A stretch of 24,064 nt of DNA from an uncultured Thermoguttaceae bacterium (GCA_934725735.1 CAKVCP010000023.1:1-24064), one strand, 5' to 3'; counted from the stretch's first letter, positions 7,696 through 15,580 are shown. Notes: generated by a model from the sequence alone, not told the origin. Made by a program: numbers and translations.

Positions 7696-9186
7696 ATGAA
7701 CGCTCTTACTTACATAACAGAAAAATACAGGCAACTTGAGGGTCTCTTAGTCAATAGATATGGGGCTCAAGGAAACAGTCTTGGAAGGCGCGCGCAATCG
7801 CTCAAGGAACGTCTTCCAGAACAAATACGTCGTAAAATATTGGAAGTCGCAGATCTCCGAAATTCATTGCAACATTATCTGAAAGAAGTAGAGGCAACGC
7901 CCCTGGATCCTGATTCTATAGCGCGTAAAGAATTATTCAACATTCAAAGAAAGGTAGACTACATCCTCAAGGCTTGTAGTTATCCAGAAGTAGTGTTGGC
8001 CCGAATCGACGTAGCCTTTAAAGAGCTTGAAGAGGCGCGTAGTAAAATTACGACCTTGATGGGCTCTTTTGGTATTCAGGGGAATACTTTAGAGGAAAAA
8101 TTAGACAAAGTCGAAAACGAACTCTCGGTAGAAGCGTTATGGAAGCTATGCCAATTCCGTGACTATTTCGAACGCGCCGTAAACGACGACTTTGCCGACG
8201 CCCTTCGGTACTCGCAACAGACTCAAAATCTCTACGATGAGATCACAAAAGATCTCAAAGGAAAGAACGCCTCGCCGAACGAAATCTTATCTCAAGAACA
8301 CTACACCACTGATAAAATCAACGACGATGTAAAGCTAATTGATGAAATTCATCAAAAACTTCTCCTTCTACTGGGAACGAACCTCAAAGCGCCAACATTT
8401 AACATGCAAACAGTACTCAAATGCGTGTACAAAATCGTTGACACGACTTTTACCCAAACGCTTTTATGCAAAGCTGGAGAAAATCAGAGTTGCGTCTCTA
8501 CCCTTATCCCTACGACAGAGCCCTTATCTCCAAAACAGATTATAGAGAATTTACGCGTCTCCCTTGCAAATTCATTAGGCTCTCAACTTCACCTCAAGGG
8601 GAAAAATCTACAAGAAAAAATTGAAAATGGTAAATCCGTAATTCCTTCTTCACTGCTTTCAAAAATAGATCAATTCGACAAACCCCTAGAACTCGCTGTA
8701 CAAAATGGTGAAATTGACGAAAAGAGACTCGAAGAGCTTCAAAAACTCTATAAAGATATACTTTCTAGCGTAGCGGTAGAAACTATTTCCCCCCAAGACA
8801 ATTCCACGAAATTACCATCCCAACCAACTCCCCAAACGTCGCTAAAGAGGGCGTCGTCAACGGAGCTGGAGACAGTCAGGAACATGCAACGGGAAATGTT
8901 TGAATTTTTAGGGGTGCAAGTGCACTGCGCTGGCAAAACCTTGCGAAATAAGATCGACTCTTTAAGAAATAAGATCGACTCTTTAAAACAAGAAAAAGGC
9001 GTTTCAACGTCAGTCATAGAGAAACTGGATCAATTTGAAACGGAAACTGCCGAAGTTTTGACTCATAATCTCATTAAGCTAGACGCCGTCTCTAAACTAC
9101 AAAAACTCGATCAAGAAATTCGGCAGCTTCTTCAACCGGCGATCAAAGCCATTCGAACACAAAACGCTTCTGCCCAAAAGAAGTAA
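7696..9186 (+). CDS. HEPN/DUF4145-like repeat protein (long paralogue)
   Basis: Function unknown. The 496-residue protein is almost all helical, with no signal peptide or membrane segment. It appears to be built from about five degenerate copies of one module, near residues 1-95, 103-187, 205-265, 281-358 and 390-480. The pattern is L-x-x-L, then (Y/F)GxxGNxL, a hinge with Pro, and a helix carrying RN-x3-H. Copy 1 keeps Arg55-Asn56 and His60 (DLRNSLQH), the Rx4-6H signature of HEPN domains, many of which are RNases. The later copies lack it. The start aligns exactly with the paralogue at 11102 (MNALTYI/MDALTQI; RYGA at 21-24 in both), which supports this ATG even though its ribosome site is weak. 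Copy 5 contains an in-frame 21-base duplication. Terminal linkers are Ser/Thr/Pro-rich near 362-390. The HEPN relationship is inferred from motif and pattern, not from a search. Confidence 0.85.
   Translation: MNALTYITEKYRQLEGLLVNRYGAQGNSLGRRAQSLKERLPEQIRRKILEVADLRNSLQHYLKEVEATPLDPDSIARKELFNIQRKVDYILKACSYPEVVLARIDVAFKELEEARSKITTLMGSFGIQGNTLEEKLDKVENELSVEALWKLCQFRDYFERAVNDDFADALRYSQQTQNLYDEITKDLKGKNASPNEILSQEHYTTDKINDDVKLIDEIHQKLLLLLGTNLKAPTFNMQTVLKCVYKIVDTTFTQTLLCKAGENQSCVSTLIPTTEPLSPKQIIENLRVSLANSLGSQLHLKGKNLQEKIENGKSVIPSSLLSKIDQFDKPLELAVQNGEIDEKRLEELQKLYKDILSSVAVETISPQDNSTKLPSQPTPQTSLKRASSTELETVRNMQREMFEFLGVQVHCAGKTLRNKIDSLRNKIDSLKQEKGVSTSVIEKLDQFETETAEVLTHNLIKLDAVSKLQKLDQEIRQLLQPAIKAIRTQNASAQKK
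8945..8986 (+). repeat. Perfect 21-base tandem duplication
   Basis: Bases 8945-8965 and 8966-8986 are identical and in frame, so the heptad RNKIDSL occurs twice in a row in the last module of the HEPN-like repeat protein. Identity at all third positions points to a recent slippage event. Confidence 0.9.
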
Positions 9187-9196
9187 AATCTCGCGC

Positions 9197-9700
9197 TTAT
9201 CGCCCGAAACGCAACGCCTTAACTCGATATCGCGGGGTCTTTATGACAACGCCAAAAGCGCGAAAAATTAGGAAACGACGATTTAACTCGATAATTTCGC
9301 AAGGCGTTTCGTCTCCGTTGTGAAACCAGAGGTAGTCTTTCGCTCCATTTTTCGAGCGTATTGCCTCGCATAAGACGCTCGCCTCTTCGGGATCAACCGG
9401 AGGAGTCAAAACGACGCCTATCGTTGCAAGGCGCGGATAGGAGTCCGCGCCGCCGATAAGGTCGTTCTCTACGTCAACTTGGTTTTGAGAGATTCCAACG
9501 ACTCGACCTACGCTTAGAACTTTTTCTCCCTCGGACGACTCATCCTCCATGTCTCGAATCAACCACGATTCGCTAGAAGGAAGGGTGGAAGCTCCCCACG
9601 AAGCTTCTAACGCTAAATATCCTACGAAAACAAGGACGCCTGAGATTAAAATCGCTTTTAGCCCAAACAACTGTTTCCTCCCTCTTTCCATAGAATTCAT
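9197..9700 (-). CDS. Hypothetical single-pass membrane-anchored protein
   Basis: I do not recognise this 167-residue protein. It has a basic N-terminus (MERGRKQ), one transmembrane segment near residues 12-32 (LKAILISGVLVFVGYLAL) and then a soluble domain of about 130 residues, presumably exported, with mixed beta-strand-like stretches (YLWFHNGDETPCEIIELNRR) and a basic C-terminus. The frame is open back to a TTG at 9778, but without a ribosome site. I chose ATG 9700, which places the membrane segment at the N-terminus; ATG 9691 is equally possible. The gene converges on the HEPN-like repeat gene with a 10-base gap and is divergent from the AAA+ ATPase. Codon use matches its neighbours. That it is real is likely; its role is unknown. 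Confidence 0.62.
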   Translation of the reverse strand: MNSMERGRKQLFGLKAILISGVLVFVGYLALEASWGASTLPSSESWLIRDMEDESSEGEKVLSVGRVVGISQNQVDVENDLIGGADSYPRLATIGVVLTPPVDPEEASVLCEAIRSKNGAKDYLWFHNGDETPCEIIELNRRFLIFRAFGVVIKTPRYRVKALRFGR

Positions 9701-9826
9701 TGAAAACCCAAAGACAAATCTTCCCCGATAGGACAATGCGTCGCGAAGAATTATCCCTCTACTCCGACCGATCGTCAAGAATTTGAAAATTAAATCGTGT
9801 CACAGAGGGCGCGTCTTTATTTTTTT

Positions 9827-9834
9827 GCTATACT
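9827..9834 (+). promoter_or_regulatory. Possible extended -10 promoter of the AAA+ ATPase
   Basis: TGC followed by TATACT (9829-9834), an extended -10 pattern, without a good -35. The start would be near 9841, just before a hairpin in the leader. Confidence 0.35.
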
Positions 9835-9852
9835 TAGTTATTAATTGGTCAT

Positions 9853-9881
9853 GAAGCGCGACTCTTACAGTAAGACGCTTC
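9853..9881 (+). promoter_or_regulatory. Two-part hairpin in the leader of the AAA+ ATPase gene
   Basis: An outer stem GAAGCG (9853-9858)/CGCTTC (9876-9881) encloses an inner stem TCTTA/TAAGA (9863-9867/9871-9875), with a 4-base bulge on the 5' side and a 3-base loop. It has no T run, so it is not a terminator. It ends 39 bases before the ATG. Whether it regulates translation or RNA stability is speculation. Confidence 0.45.
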
Positions 9882-9920
9882 TTAGTTTGTAACTCGCTTG
9901 AAAAGAGAAAATAGATTGCC

Positions 9921-11018
9921 ATGAACGACATTGAAGGCGCCTCCTCAACCACTCCTAGACCAGAAGCTTCCGCCGCCTTACCGGAGTCCAACAAAACCCC
10001 GGCGCCCGTCGACGAAATAGCGCAAACGTCTCAAAAAGAGCGCCCTAACGCCATCTCCGAAGAAAAGGTCAAACGATTTGCCGCGCTCTATGCAAGTTTT
10101 TCAACCGAAATCGGCAAAGTCTTCGTTGGACAGCAGGAACTCGTTCTTGCCTCTCTCGTCGCCTTTTTTTCGGGTGGGCACGTGCTTCTGGAAAGCGCGC
10201 CTGGTCTTGGCAAAACGCTCTTTGCCTCCGCCTTAGGAAGGGCTCTCGGATGCGAGTTTGGAAGAATACAGTTCACTCCGGATCTCATGCCTTCAGACGT
10301 CGTGGGAGCGCCAATCTTTAATCTGAAAACGCAAGAGTTTCACTTTCATCAAGGGCCGATCTTCACGCAGATCCTTTTAGCGGATGAAATTAACCGAGCC
10401 CCCGCAAAGACGCACTCGGCGCTTCTTGAAGCGATGCAAGAACGCGCCGCTACGGTTGACGGCGTCACCCATCCCCTCCCTTCTCCCTTCTTTGTCGTCG
10501 CCACCCAGAATCCAATCGAGTCGGAAGGAACATACCGACTTCCAGAGGCGCAGATCGACCGTTTTATGTTTAAGATTATCGCAAACTATCCTTCGGAAGA
10601 CGACGAACTCAAAATTTTAGCGGAGCACGGGAAGAACATCGACTCCAAAGAAAAGCTTCTCGCAGTCAACCCCATTTCGTCGGCAAACGAAATCCTCGAG
10701 TTACAAAAGGTCGTAAACGACGTCTACGTGGCCCCTCAGCTCCTCGACTACGTCAATAAAATAGTGCGTTTAACGCGTTCTTTTCCGCGCCTTGCTTTCG
10801 GGGCCTCGACGCGCGCCGGACTTGCGCTCATTCAAGGAATTCGTACGCTCGCACTCTTCCAAGGTCGCGCCTTCGCCACTCCGGACGACGTCGCCAAATT
10901 AGTCGCGCCAACACTTCGTCACCGAGTTTGCCTTTCCCCCGAGGCGGAGATTGAAGGACGAGACGTCGACGAAATCCTCTCGGTTTTGGTTCGGTCTATT
11001 GAAGTGCCGAGAATGTAG
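9921..11018 (+). CDS. MoxR-family AAA+ ATPase
   Basis: The protein has 365 residues. MoxR ATPases work as chaperone-like motors that remodel or activate partner proteins, often ones with VWA domains. Walker A is APGLGKT (93-99), Walker B ILLADE (151-156), sensor 1 lies in ATQNP (N197), and the family block RLPEAQIDRF (206-215) carries the likely arginine finger. The C-terminal lid domain ends with DDVAKLVAPTLRHRV, typical of the family. The first 45 residues are a Pro/Ala/Ser-rich disordered extension. No Shine-Dalgarno is obvious, but no alternative ATG precedes the domain. MoxR genes usually sit before DUF58 and VWA genes; here the neighbours are a divergent small membrane protein upstream and a tail-anchored HEPN-like protein 83 bases downstream on the same strand, with no terminator seen between them. 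Family call firm; partner unknown. Confidence 0.92.
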   Translation: MNDIEGASSTTPRPEASAALPESNKTPAPVDEIAQTSQKERPNAISEEKVKRFAALYASFSTEIGKVFVGQQELVLASLVAFFSGGHVLLESAPGLGKTLFASALGRALGCEFGRIQFTPDLMPSDVVGAPIFNLKTQEFHFHQGPIFTQILLADEINRAPAKTHSALLEAMQERAATVDGVTHPLPSPFFVVATQNPIESEGTYRLPEAQIDRFMFKIIANYPSEDDELKILAEHGKNIDSKEKLLAVNPISSANEILELQKVVNDVYVAPQLLDYVNKIVRLTRSFPRLAFGASTRAGLALIQGIRTLALFQGRAFATPDDVAKLVAPTLRHRVCLSPEAEIEGRDVDEILSVLVRSIEVPRM

Positions 11019-11101
11019 TCGCGTCGAAATTTTGGCATAGTCGCCGCGGCGTGTTTATTCGTCGCGTTCTTACTGATATGAATGTTTAAGGATCGTTTAC
11101 T

Positions 11102-12004
11102 TTGGACGCTTTAACCCAAATAATGAAGATTTCGCAAACCTTGGAGAAACGACTCGAAACGCGGTACGGCGCGACGGGAAACGGGCTAACCCAAAGGATA
11201 CGAAGTATCGAAGACAAGATTCCAAACCATATTTGTCAAAAAATCAAACAAATCGCTTACGTGAGAAATCAGGCGGCGCATGAAGACGTGTCAATCGCGG
11301 AAAAAAACCTTGCCTTCGTTAAGGATAATTTCGATTACACAATGAACGCGCTGAACTATACGGATTCAGTCCTAGCCAAAATAGGGGATGCGTTAGCGCA
11401 AATTATCGACGTTAATAAAAAACTTTGCACTCTCCTTGAAAAACGCTATGGCGCGTCAGGAAACGGACTTCATCAGAAGCTCAATAGCGTCAAATCAAAA
11501 GTGCCTTTTAGAGTTCAAGGAAAGATCCACAAGATCGCAACGATCTATACGAAGGCGGCGCATAAAGATTATGCCGTCGCTCTCCGTTCGCTTAAAGACG
11601 TTCAGAAACTAGACGATGAAATTTCCGCTATTTTGAACAGGGCGGACGCCTCGCAACGTAAGAAAAAGGGTCTTGGTAATAGTGGAAATAAATCGCAAAG
11701 AGCAAAGTTTGGTTTATTTGCCTCGACTTCTAAACAAAGGCGCAACTCTTCCAACTTCGATAGCTCTTACGGAACCTCAACGGCGCGTTTCAATCAAACG
11801 CAAGCTCCTCTAGCGCACGGCAACAGTCAGAGTGATGGTCGCCGTTCCACCTCGAGCCCATCAGGACGCTATCGGAAAAGAGGCGGCAATTCTCGAAATC
11901 AACTCAAAGGAGGAACCTTTTCTCTCAAGCCCTTGCTTGTTAGCGGAGGAGTTTGTCTAGTCGCGATCCTTTTGATCGCCCTCCTAGTAATGTGTTTGAA
12001 ATAA
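11102..12004 (+). CDS. HEPN/DUF4145-like repeat protein with C-terminal membrane anchor (short paralogue)
   Basis: A 300-residue paralogue of the protein starting at 7696. Two modules (about 9-95 and 103-182) share the pattern RYGAxGNGL, a Pro hinge, KI-x-x-IA and a final His helix. Module 1 keeps Arg55, Asn56 and His60 (YVRNQAAHED). In module 2 the Arg position is Tyr149 and His154 remains (IYTKAAHKD), so only module 1 has the HEPN Rx4-6H signature. A Ser/Asn/Gly/Arg-rich linker (183-272) leads to one hydrophobic segment (about 278-298, GGVCLVAILLIALLVMC) ending at the C-terminus. With no signal peptide this predicts a tail-anchored protein whose modules stay in the cytoplasm. The TTG start is supported by AAGGA 9 bases upstream and by exact alignment with the paralogue. 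It follows the MoxR ATPase gene and may be co-transcribed with it. Function unknown. Confidence 0.86.
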   Translation: MDALTQIMKISQTLEKRLETRYGATGNGLTQRIRSIEDKIPNHICQKIKQIAYVRNQAAHEDVSIAEKNLAFVKDNFDYTMNALNYTDSVLAKIGDALAQIIDVNKKLCTLLEKRYGASGNGLHQKLNSVKSKVPFRVQGKIHKIATIYTKAAHKDYAVALRSLKDVQKLDDEISAILNRADASQRKKKGLGNSGNKSQRAKFGLFASTSKQRRNSSNFDSSYGTSTARFNQTQAPLAHGNSQSDGRRSTSSPSGRYRKRGGNSRNQLKGGTFSLKPLLVSGGVCLVAILLIALLVMCLK

Positions 12005-12033
12005 ATTAACGCGTCATAGGTCAAGAGAAAAAA

Positions 12034-12076
12034 GAGAGTCTGCGGAGCGAAAGCCTTCCGCAGACTCTTTTCTTTT
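12034..12076. terminator. Bidirectional terminator between convergent genes
   Basis: A perfect 11-bp stem, GAGTCTGCGGA (12036-12046) and TCCGCAGACTC (12057-12067), with a 10-base loop. T runs follow on the plus strand (TTTTCTTTTT) and, read from the other side, on the minus strand (TCTTTTTTC). It serves the HEPN-like gene and the symporter gene. Confidence 0.88.
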
Positions 12077-12128
12077 TACGGATAATGGAACGCGAACTCA
12101 GCCACGTTCCGTTGTCGTACGTTTAAAC

Positions 12129-14279
12129 TCAAGCCCAATACTTGATATAAAGGAGGATCGTAAGAACGACCACCACAATCCCGAAGAGCTTCGCGTTCTT
12201 GGAATCTTTGAGGAAGTCGGCCCACTTTTCAGCGGACATTTTGTGCGAGCGAAGATTCGTAAGACGAGTCTTTTCTTCCTCGGAGACGCCGTCGGCGGCA
12301 AGCGCCGTCGCAAGTTCGGCGTCAAGCGCTGCTTCCGTCGGATATTCGGGCATAGGCTGAACGAAAGATTCTTTTCGAGGAGAGATGAAACGCATAATGA
12401 ACGCGGCGACGATAAGGATACCGAAAACGACTCCCATTCTGTTCAAGAAGTCAAGCTCAGGAACGAACTTCGAGAAGAGGAAGTATAGAATCGGGCATCC
12501 GACCAAAGCGACCACGCCGTAGCTATTAGGCGCCTTTTTCATCCAGAAACCGACGACAAACGCGGCGAAGATACCGGGAGAAATGTATCCCTGGAATTCC
12601 TGAATCGCCGTGAAGACGCCGCGATACTTAGGATCGGCCCAAATAGGAGCGACGATGCAACCGATCAAAACGAAGACGACGACGGCCAGACGACCAATCG
12701 CGACAAGCTTCTTTTGACGCGCTTCTCCTTCGATCTTCTTAGACAAAATATATTCGTTGAAGATATCCATCGTAAAGATGGTGGAAGCGGCGTTCAACAT
12801 CGCGGCGACAGAACTAATGATCGCGCCCAGAAGCGCGGCGAGCATAAAGCCTTTGAAACCGCCGGTCGGAATCACTTTGCTCATGAGGAGCGGGAACGCG
12901 GAGTCGGTGTCGTATCCGCTAATCGTCACGTTGTCAGCGCCCCAAACAACGTTTTTCGGAGCCTTCTTCTGGAGCTCCATTAGCGCGAGGAGGTATTCGT
13001 CCTCAACGGCCATGTTTTCTCTACCCGCTGTCTTAACGTTAGGAACTTCGACTCCGAGCGCTTTCGCATCGTATTCGAGCATTTGGCGAGCCTTATCAGG
13101 CGCAAAAGCGACGTAACTGCGGTTGAAGAGGAAAAGGGGCTGAGAGGGATCTGGATTAGCGGCTAGCAGTTCAAAACGCTCGAGTTCGGAAAAGGAGTGT
13201 TCGAGAGCGGTTTTATTCATCTCCATATGATAGAGATTGAAGGCAATCATACCCGGGAAGATGACGATGAAGGGGATGAGCAGTTTCATAAACGCCGCGA
13301 AGACAAGACCCTTCTGACCTTCGCCAAGGCTCTTCGCGCCAAGGGTGCGTTGGATAATATACTGGTTCAACCCCCAGTAGTAGAGATTGGGGATCCAAAT
13401 GCCAAAGATCAACGCCGTAACGGGAAGAACAAGGTCCCATTTTGGAAGATTCATGCGCAGTTTATCGGCGTTAAGAGCCTGGAAACGATCAATCGCGCCG
13501 CCAGAGAGGCTTTTTACGAAATCGCTAAATTCGGGAGTCCCTTCGACAAAGCCCGCGCCCTGAGCAAGAACGACAGGATCCGCGCTACCCAGCTGACGCA
13601 TTGAGAAATATAGTACCACGGCGCCCGCGACGATCAGCGCGGAACCCTGCAAAAGGTCAGCCCACGCGCACGCTTTGAGTCCGCCCGCGAAGATGTAAAG
13701 AGCGGCAAATATGCCAATCAGCCAGCAGAAGAAACTCAAATCGAGCGATATGCCGGCAAATACCTGTCCCTGGAAGAAAACGGAATACGCTTTCGCGCCT
13801 GCGTAGGTCACAATCGTGATATTAACGGCGACGAGCATAATCATCATGAAGATCGACATGATCGTGCGCGCTCCGCGATTGTAACGCGTCTCTAAATACT
13901 GGGGAATCGTATAGATACCAGCCTTGAGGAAGCGCGGCAGAAAGAAGAAAGCGACGATAACGAGAGACAAAGCCGCGATCCACTCGTAACTAGCGACCGC
14001 CAAACCAATATAATCGGATCCGTTTCCGGACATACCGACAAATTGTTCCGCAGAAATATTAGCGGCGATTAACGAAAAACCGATCAACCACCATTTAAGG
14101 CCGCGCCCTGCAAGAAAATAGGATTCGCTATCTCCCGCTGAATTACGGCTCATTCCAAAGGCGATAAAAATTACCGCCGCAAGGAACAGGAAAAAAACGA
14201 CGAGATCGCACACCCCCCCGAAGGAATTCGCGGCGGATGCTTGCGTAGCCTCTGTCGCTGCAAAAAATAAGTTGGACAT
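12129..14279 (-). CDS. SSS-family sodium:solute symporter (SGLT-like)
   Basis: An inner-membrane secondary transporter that couples Na+ influx to solute uptake. The 716 residues include about 14 hydrophobic segments. Family marks: a first helix at about 23-42, then AGDSESYFLAGRGLKWW (48-64) and the unwound-helix region GFSLIAANISAEQFVGMSG, then GIYTIPQYLETRY; FAGGLKACAWADLLQG and WIPNLYYWGLNQYIIQRTLGAKS are typical of SGLT/sugar-type members. A long hydrophilic loop before VIPTGGFKGFMLAALLGAIISSVAAMLN holds about 120 residues. An N-terminal stretch and a C-terminal charged segment before the last helix (about 695-715) are extra. The substrate cannot be fixed; sugar or sialic-acid-like solutes are the common choices. 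TAGGTAA just upstream supports the start. It lies downstream of the FG-GAP protein gene, with a hairpin between them. Confidence 0.92.
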   Translation of the reverse strand: MSNLFFAATEATQASAANSFGGVCDLVVFFLFLAAVIFIAFGMSRNSAGDSESYFLAGRGLKWWLIGFSLIAANISAEQFVGMSGNGSDYIGLAVASYEWIAALSLVIVAFFFLPRFLKAGIYTIPQYLETRYNRGARTIMSIFMMIMLVAVNITIVTYAGAKAYSVFFQGQVFAGISLDLSFFCWLIGIFAALYIFAGGLKACAWADLLQGSALIVAGAVVLYFSMRQLGSADPVVLAQGAGFVEGTPEFSDFVKSLSGGAIDRFQALNADKLRMNLPKWDLVLPVTALIFGIWIPNLYYWGLNQYIIQRTLGAKSLGEGQKGLVFAAFMKLLIPFIVIFPGMIAFNLYHMEMNKTALEHSFSELERFELLAANPDPSQPLFLFNRSYVAFAPDKARQMLEYDAKALGVEVPNVKTAGRENMAVEDEYLLALMELQKKAPKNVVWGADNVTISGYDTDSAFPLLMSKVIPTGGFKGFMLAALLGAIISSVAAMLNAASTIFTMDIFNEYILSKKIEGEARQKKLVAIGRLAVVVFVLIGCIVAPIWADPKYRGVFTAIQEFQGYISPGIFAAFVVGFWMKKAPNSYGVVALVGCPILYFLFSKFVPELDFLNRMGVVFGILIVAAFIMRFISPRKESFVQPMPEYPTEAALDAELATALAADGVSEEEKTRLTNLRSHKMSAEKWADFLKDSKNAKLFGIVVVVLTILLYIKYWA

Positions 14280-14317
14280 ATGTTACCTACAATCTTTTAG
14301 CTTTACGTTCGCTAAAC

Positions 14318-14355
14318 AAAAAAGACGGCGTTCCCCCCTTAAAAAGAGGGAACGC
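14318..14355 (-). terminator. Hairpin with T run between the FG-GAP gene and the symporter gene
   Basis: An 8-bp stem, GCGTTCCC/GGGAACGC (14355-14348 with 14335-14328), followed on the minus strand by CGTC and six T. The four-base gap before the T run makes it a moderate terminator, perhaps a partial one that lowers symporter expression relative to the upstream gene. Confidence 0.55.
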
Positions 14356-14380
14356 GACGTTCTTACAAAACTTCCGTAAT

Positions 14381-15580
14381 TTACTTGCTTAAATGGAGGA
14401 AGCAACCTCTCTTGTTCCCCACGAGAATATCGCCGACTCCGTCGCCGTTGATATCTTCGACAACAACCTGAGTTCCAACTCCAGATTCGTCGTCGATCTG
14501 GTGCGCGACGAAGGAAACTTCGCCATTTTCGCCGCGTTTCGTTTCGAACCAGAGGAGCAACGCAGGATCGTTAGTGGCGACGTCCCCTTGCGAACCGTGC
14601 GCCCACCAGCGCTTACCGGTGACGACGTCGACGACTCCGTCGCCGTTAATGTCGCTGAGAGCCATGGCGTGAAGCTGGCTGACTTTCGGGAAGAATTCGT
14701 CGCTTGGCTCGGTCGGAATCAGCCATTGGGGCGTGAAAGAAATCGTTCCGTCTTCCGCGCGAGTCTGAAGCCAGCAGACGAGACCGTAGAGATGGCAATG
14801 CCACGCGGTGAAGACGTCGTTCAAACCGTCTCCGTTGAAGTCGGCGACAAGAATGTTAGAAGCGGCCTCGGAGAACTTAAATTCATGGAAAGTCCAAGGA
14901 ACGTTTTTGAGGTCTTCAGGCTGTTCCCACCATCCGTCCATCTCGATGAGATCGACGCGACCGTCGCCGTTAATATCGCCGGAACCATTTCCGTGGAAAT
15001 AACGCTGATATTTTCCATTTTCCGTGGAAATTGCAATGAAATCCCAGGGGCCGTCGGTTTTAGGTTTCGCAAAACCGTACCAGTTGTTACGATTAAAAAT
15101 CAATTCTTTGGCGCCGTCTCCGTCAACGTCGTCCCACGCCTGAGATTCGTTTCCAAGTTCGATCGTGGACTCGTGTTTCGGCCACATCCCTTCCTTATTT
15201 TGAGGATTTTCATACCAAAAACCGTCGGTTCCAGGATGGGGACAAATAATAACGTCATCCCAGCCGTCTCCATTCACGTCGCCTACAAAATTGACGAACG
15301 AATTAGAATAGCTCTCGGGATCATACTGATCTTCGCCTTCCATGAACTGGTGTTCCGTCTTAAAATCAGGGCCCTCGTACCAGATGTGTCCCGAGACGAC
15401 GTCCATTACGCCATCTTTATTGAAATCGCCGAACGCGGCTCCTTCGCTACGAAACTTCTCCGTAATAACGATCTTCTGCCATTCAGGGGTTTTCTGCGCT
15501 TCTGATTCCGACACATAGGATAAACTTACCGTCCCAAATCCTAAAGCGACAAAGACCAGCTGTAAAATTCGATGATTCAT
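14381..15580 (-). CDS. Secreted FG-GAP/VCBS beta-propeller protein
   Basis: The protein has 399 residues. A signal peptide (MNHRILQLVFVALGFGTVSLS, cleavage near SEA-QK) is followed by seven FG-GAP/VCBS blades. Each carries a calcium-loop motif DxDxDG or close to it, starting near residues 52 (DFNKDG), 101 (DVNGDG), 151 (DVDGDG), 202 (DINGDG), 247 (DFNGDG), 310 (DINGDG) and 376 (DINGDG). Blades alternate with WYE/WWE-type aromatic strands (HIWYEG, DGWWEQ, KRWWAHG). Seven repeats fit a closed integrin-alpha-like propeller. The likely place is outside the inner membrane, with a role in binding protein or glycan; no catalytic residues are visible. The start chosen has GGAG 6 bases upstream; ATG 15592, with GGAGG at 11 bases, is nearly as good. 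It has its own promoter and precedes the SSS symporter gene. Confidence 0.87.
   Translation of the reverse strand: MNHRILQLVFVALGFGTVSLSYVSESEAQKTPEWQKIVITEKFRSEGAAFGDFNKDGVMDVVSGHIWYEGPDFKTEHQFMEGEDQYDPESYSNSFVNFVGDVNGDGWDDVIICPHPGTDGFWYENPQNKEGMWPKHESTIELGNESQAWDDVDGDGAKELIFNRNNWYGFAKPKTDGPWDFIAISTENGKYQRYFHGNGSGDINGDGRVDLIEMDGWWEQPEDLKNVPWTFHEFKFSEAASNILVADFNGDGLNDVFTAWHCHLYGLVCWLQTRAEDGTISFTPQWLIPTEPSDEFFPKVSQLHAMALSDINGDGVVDVVTGKRWWAHGSQGDVATNDPALLLWFETKRGENGEVSFVAHQIDDESGVGTQVVVEDINGDGVGDILVGNKRGCFLHLSK

Noticed and set aside
14393..15505. 370-residue open frame on the plus strand opposite the FG-GAP gene
   Set aside because: Its repeated VAVN-like pieces are the mirror of the DINGDG repeats on the other strand. 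The minus-strand frame has a signal peptide, ribosome site and promoter.
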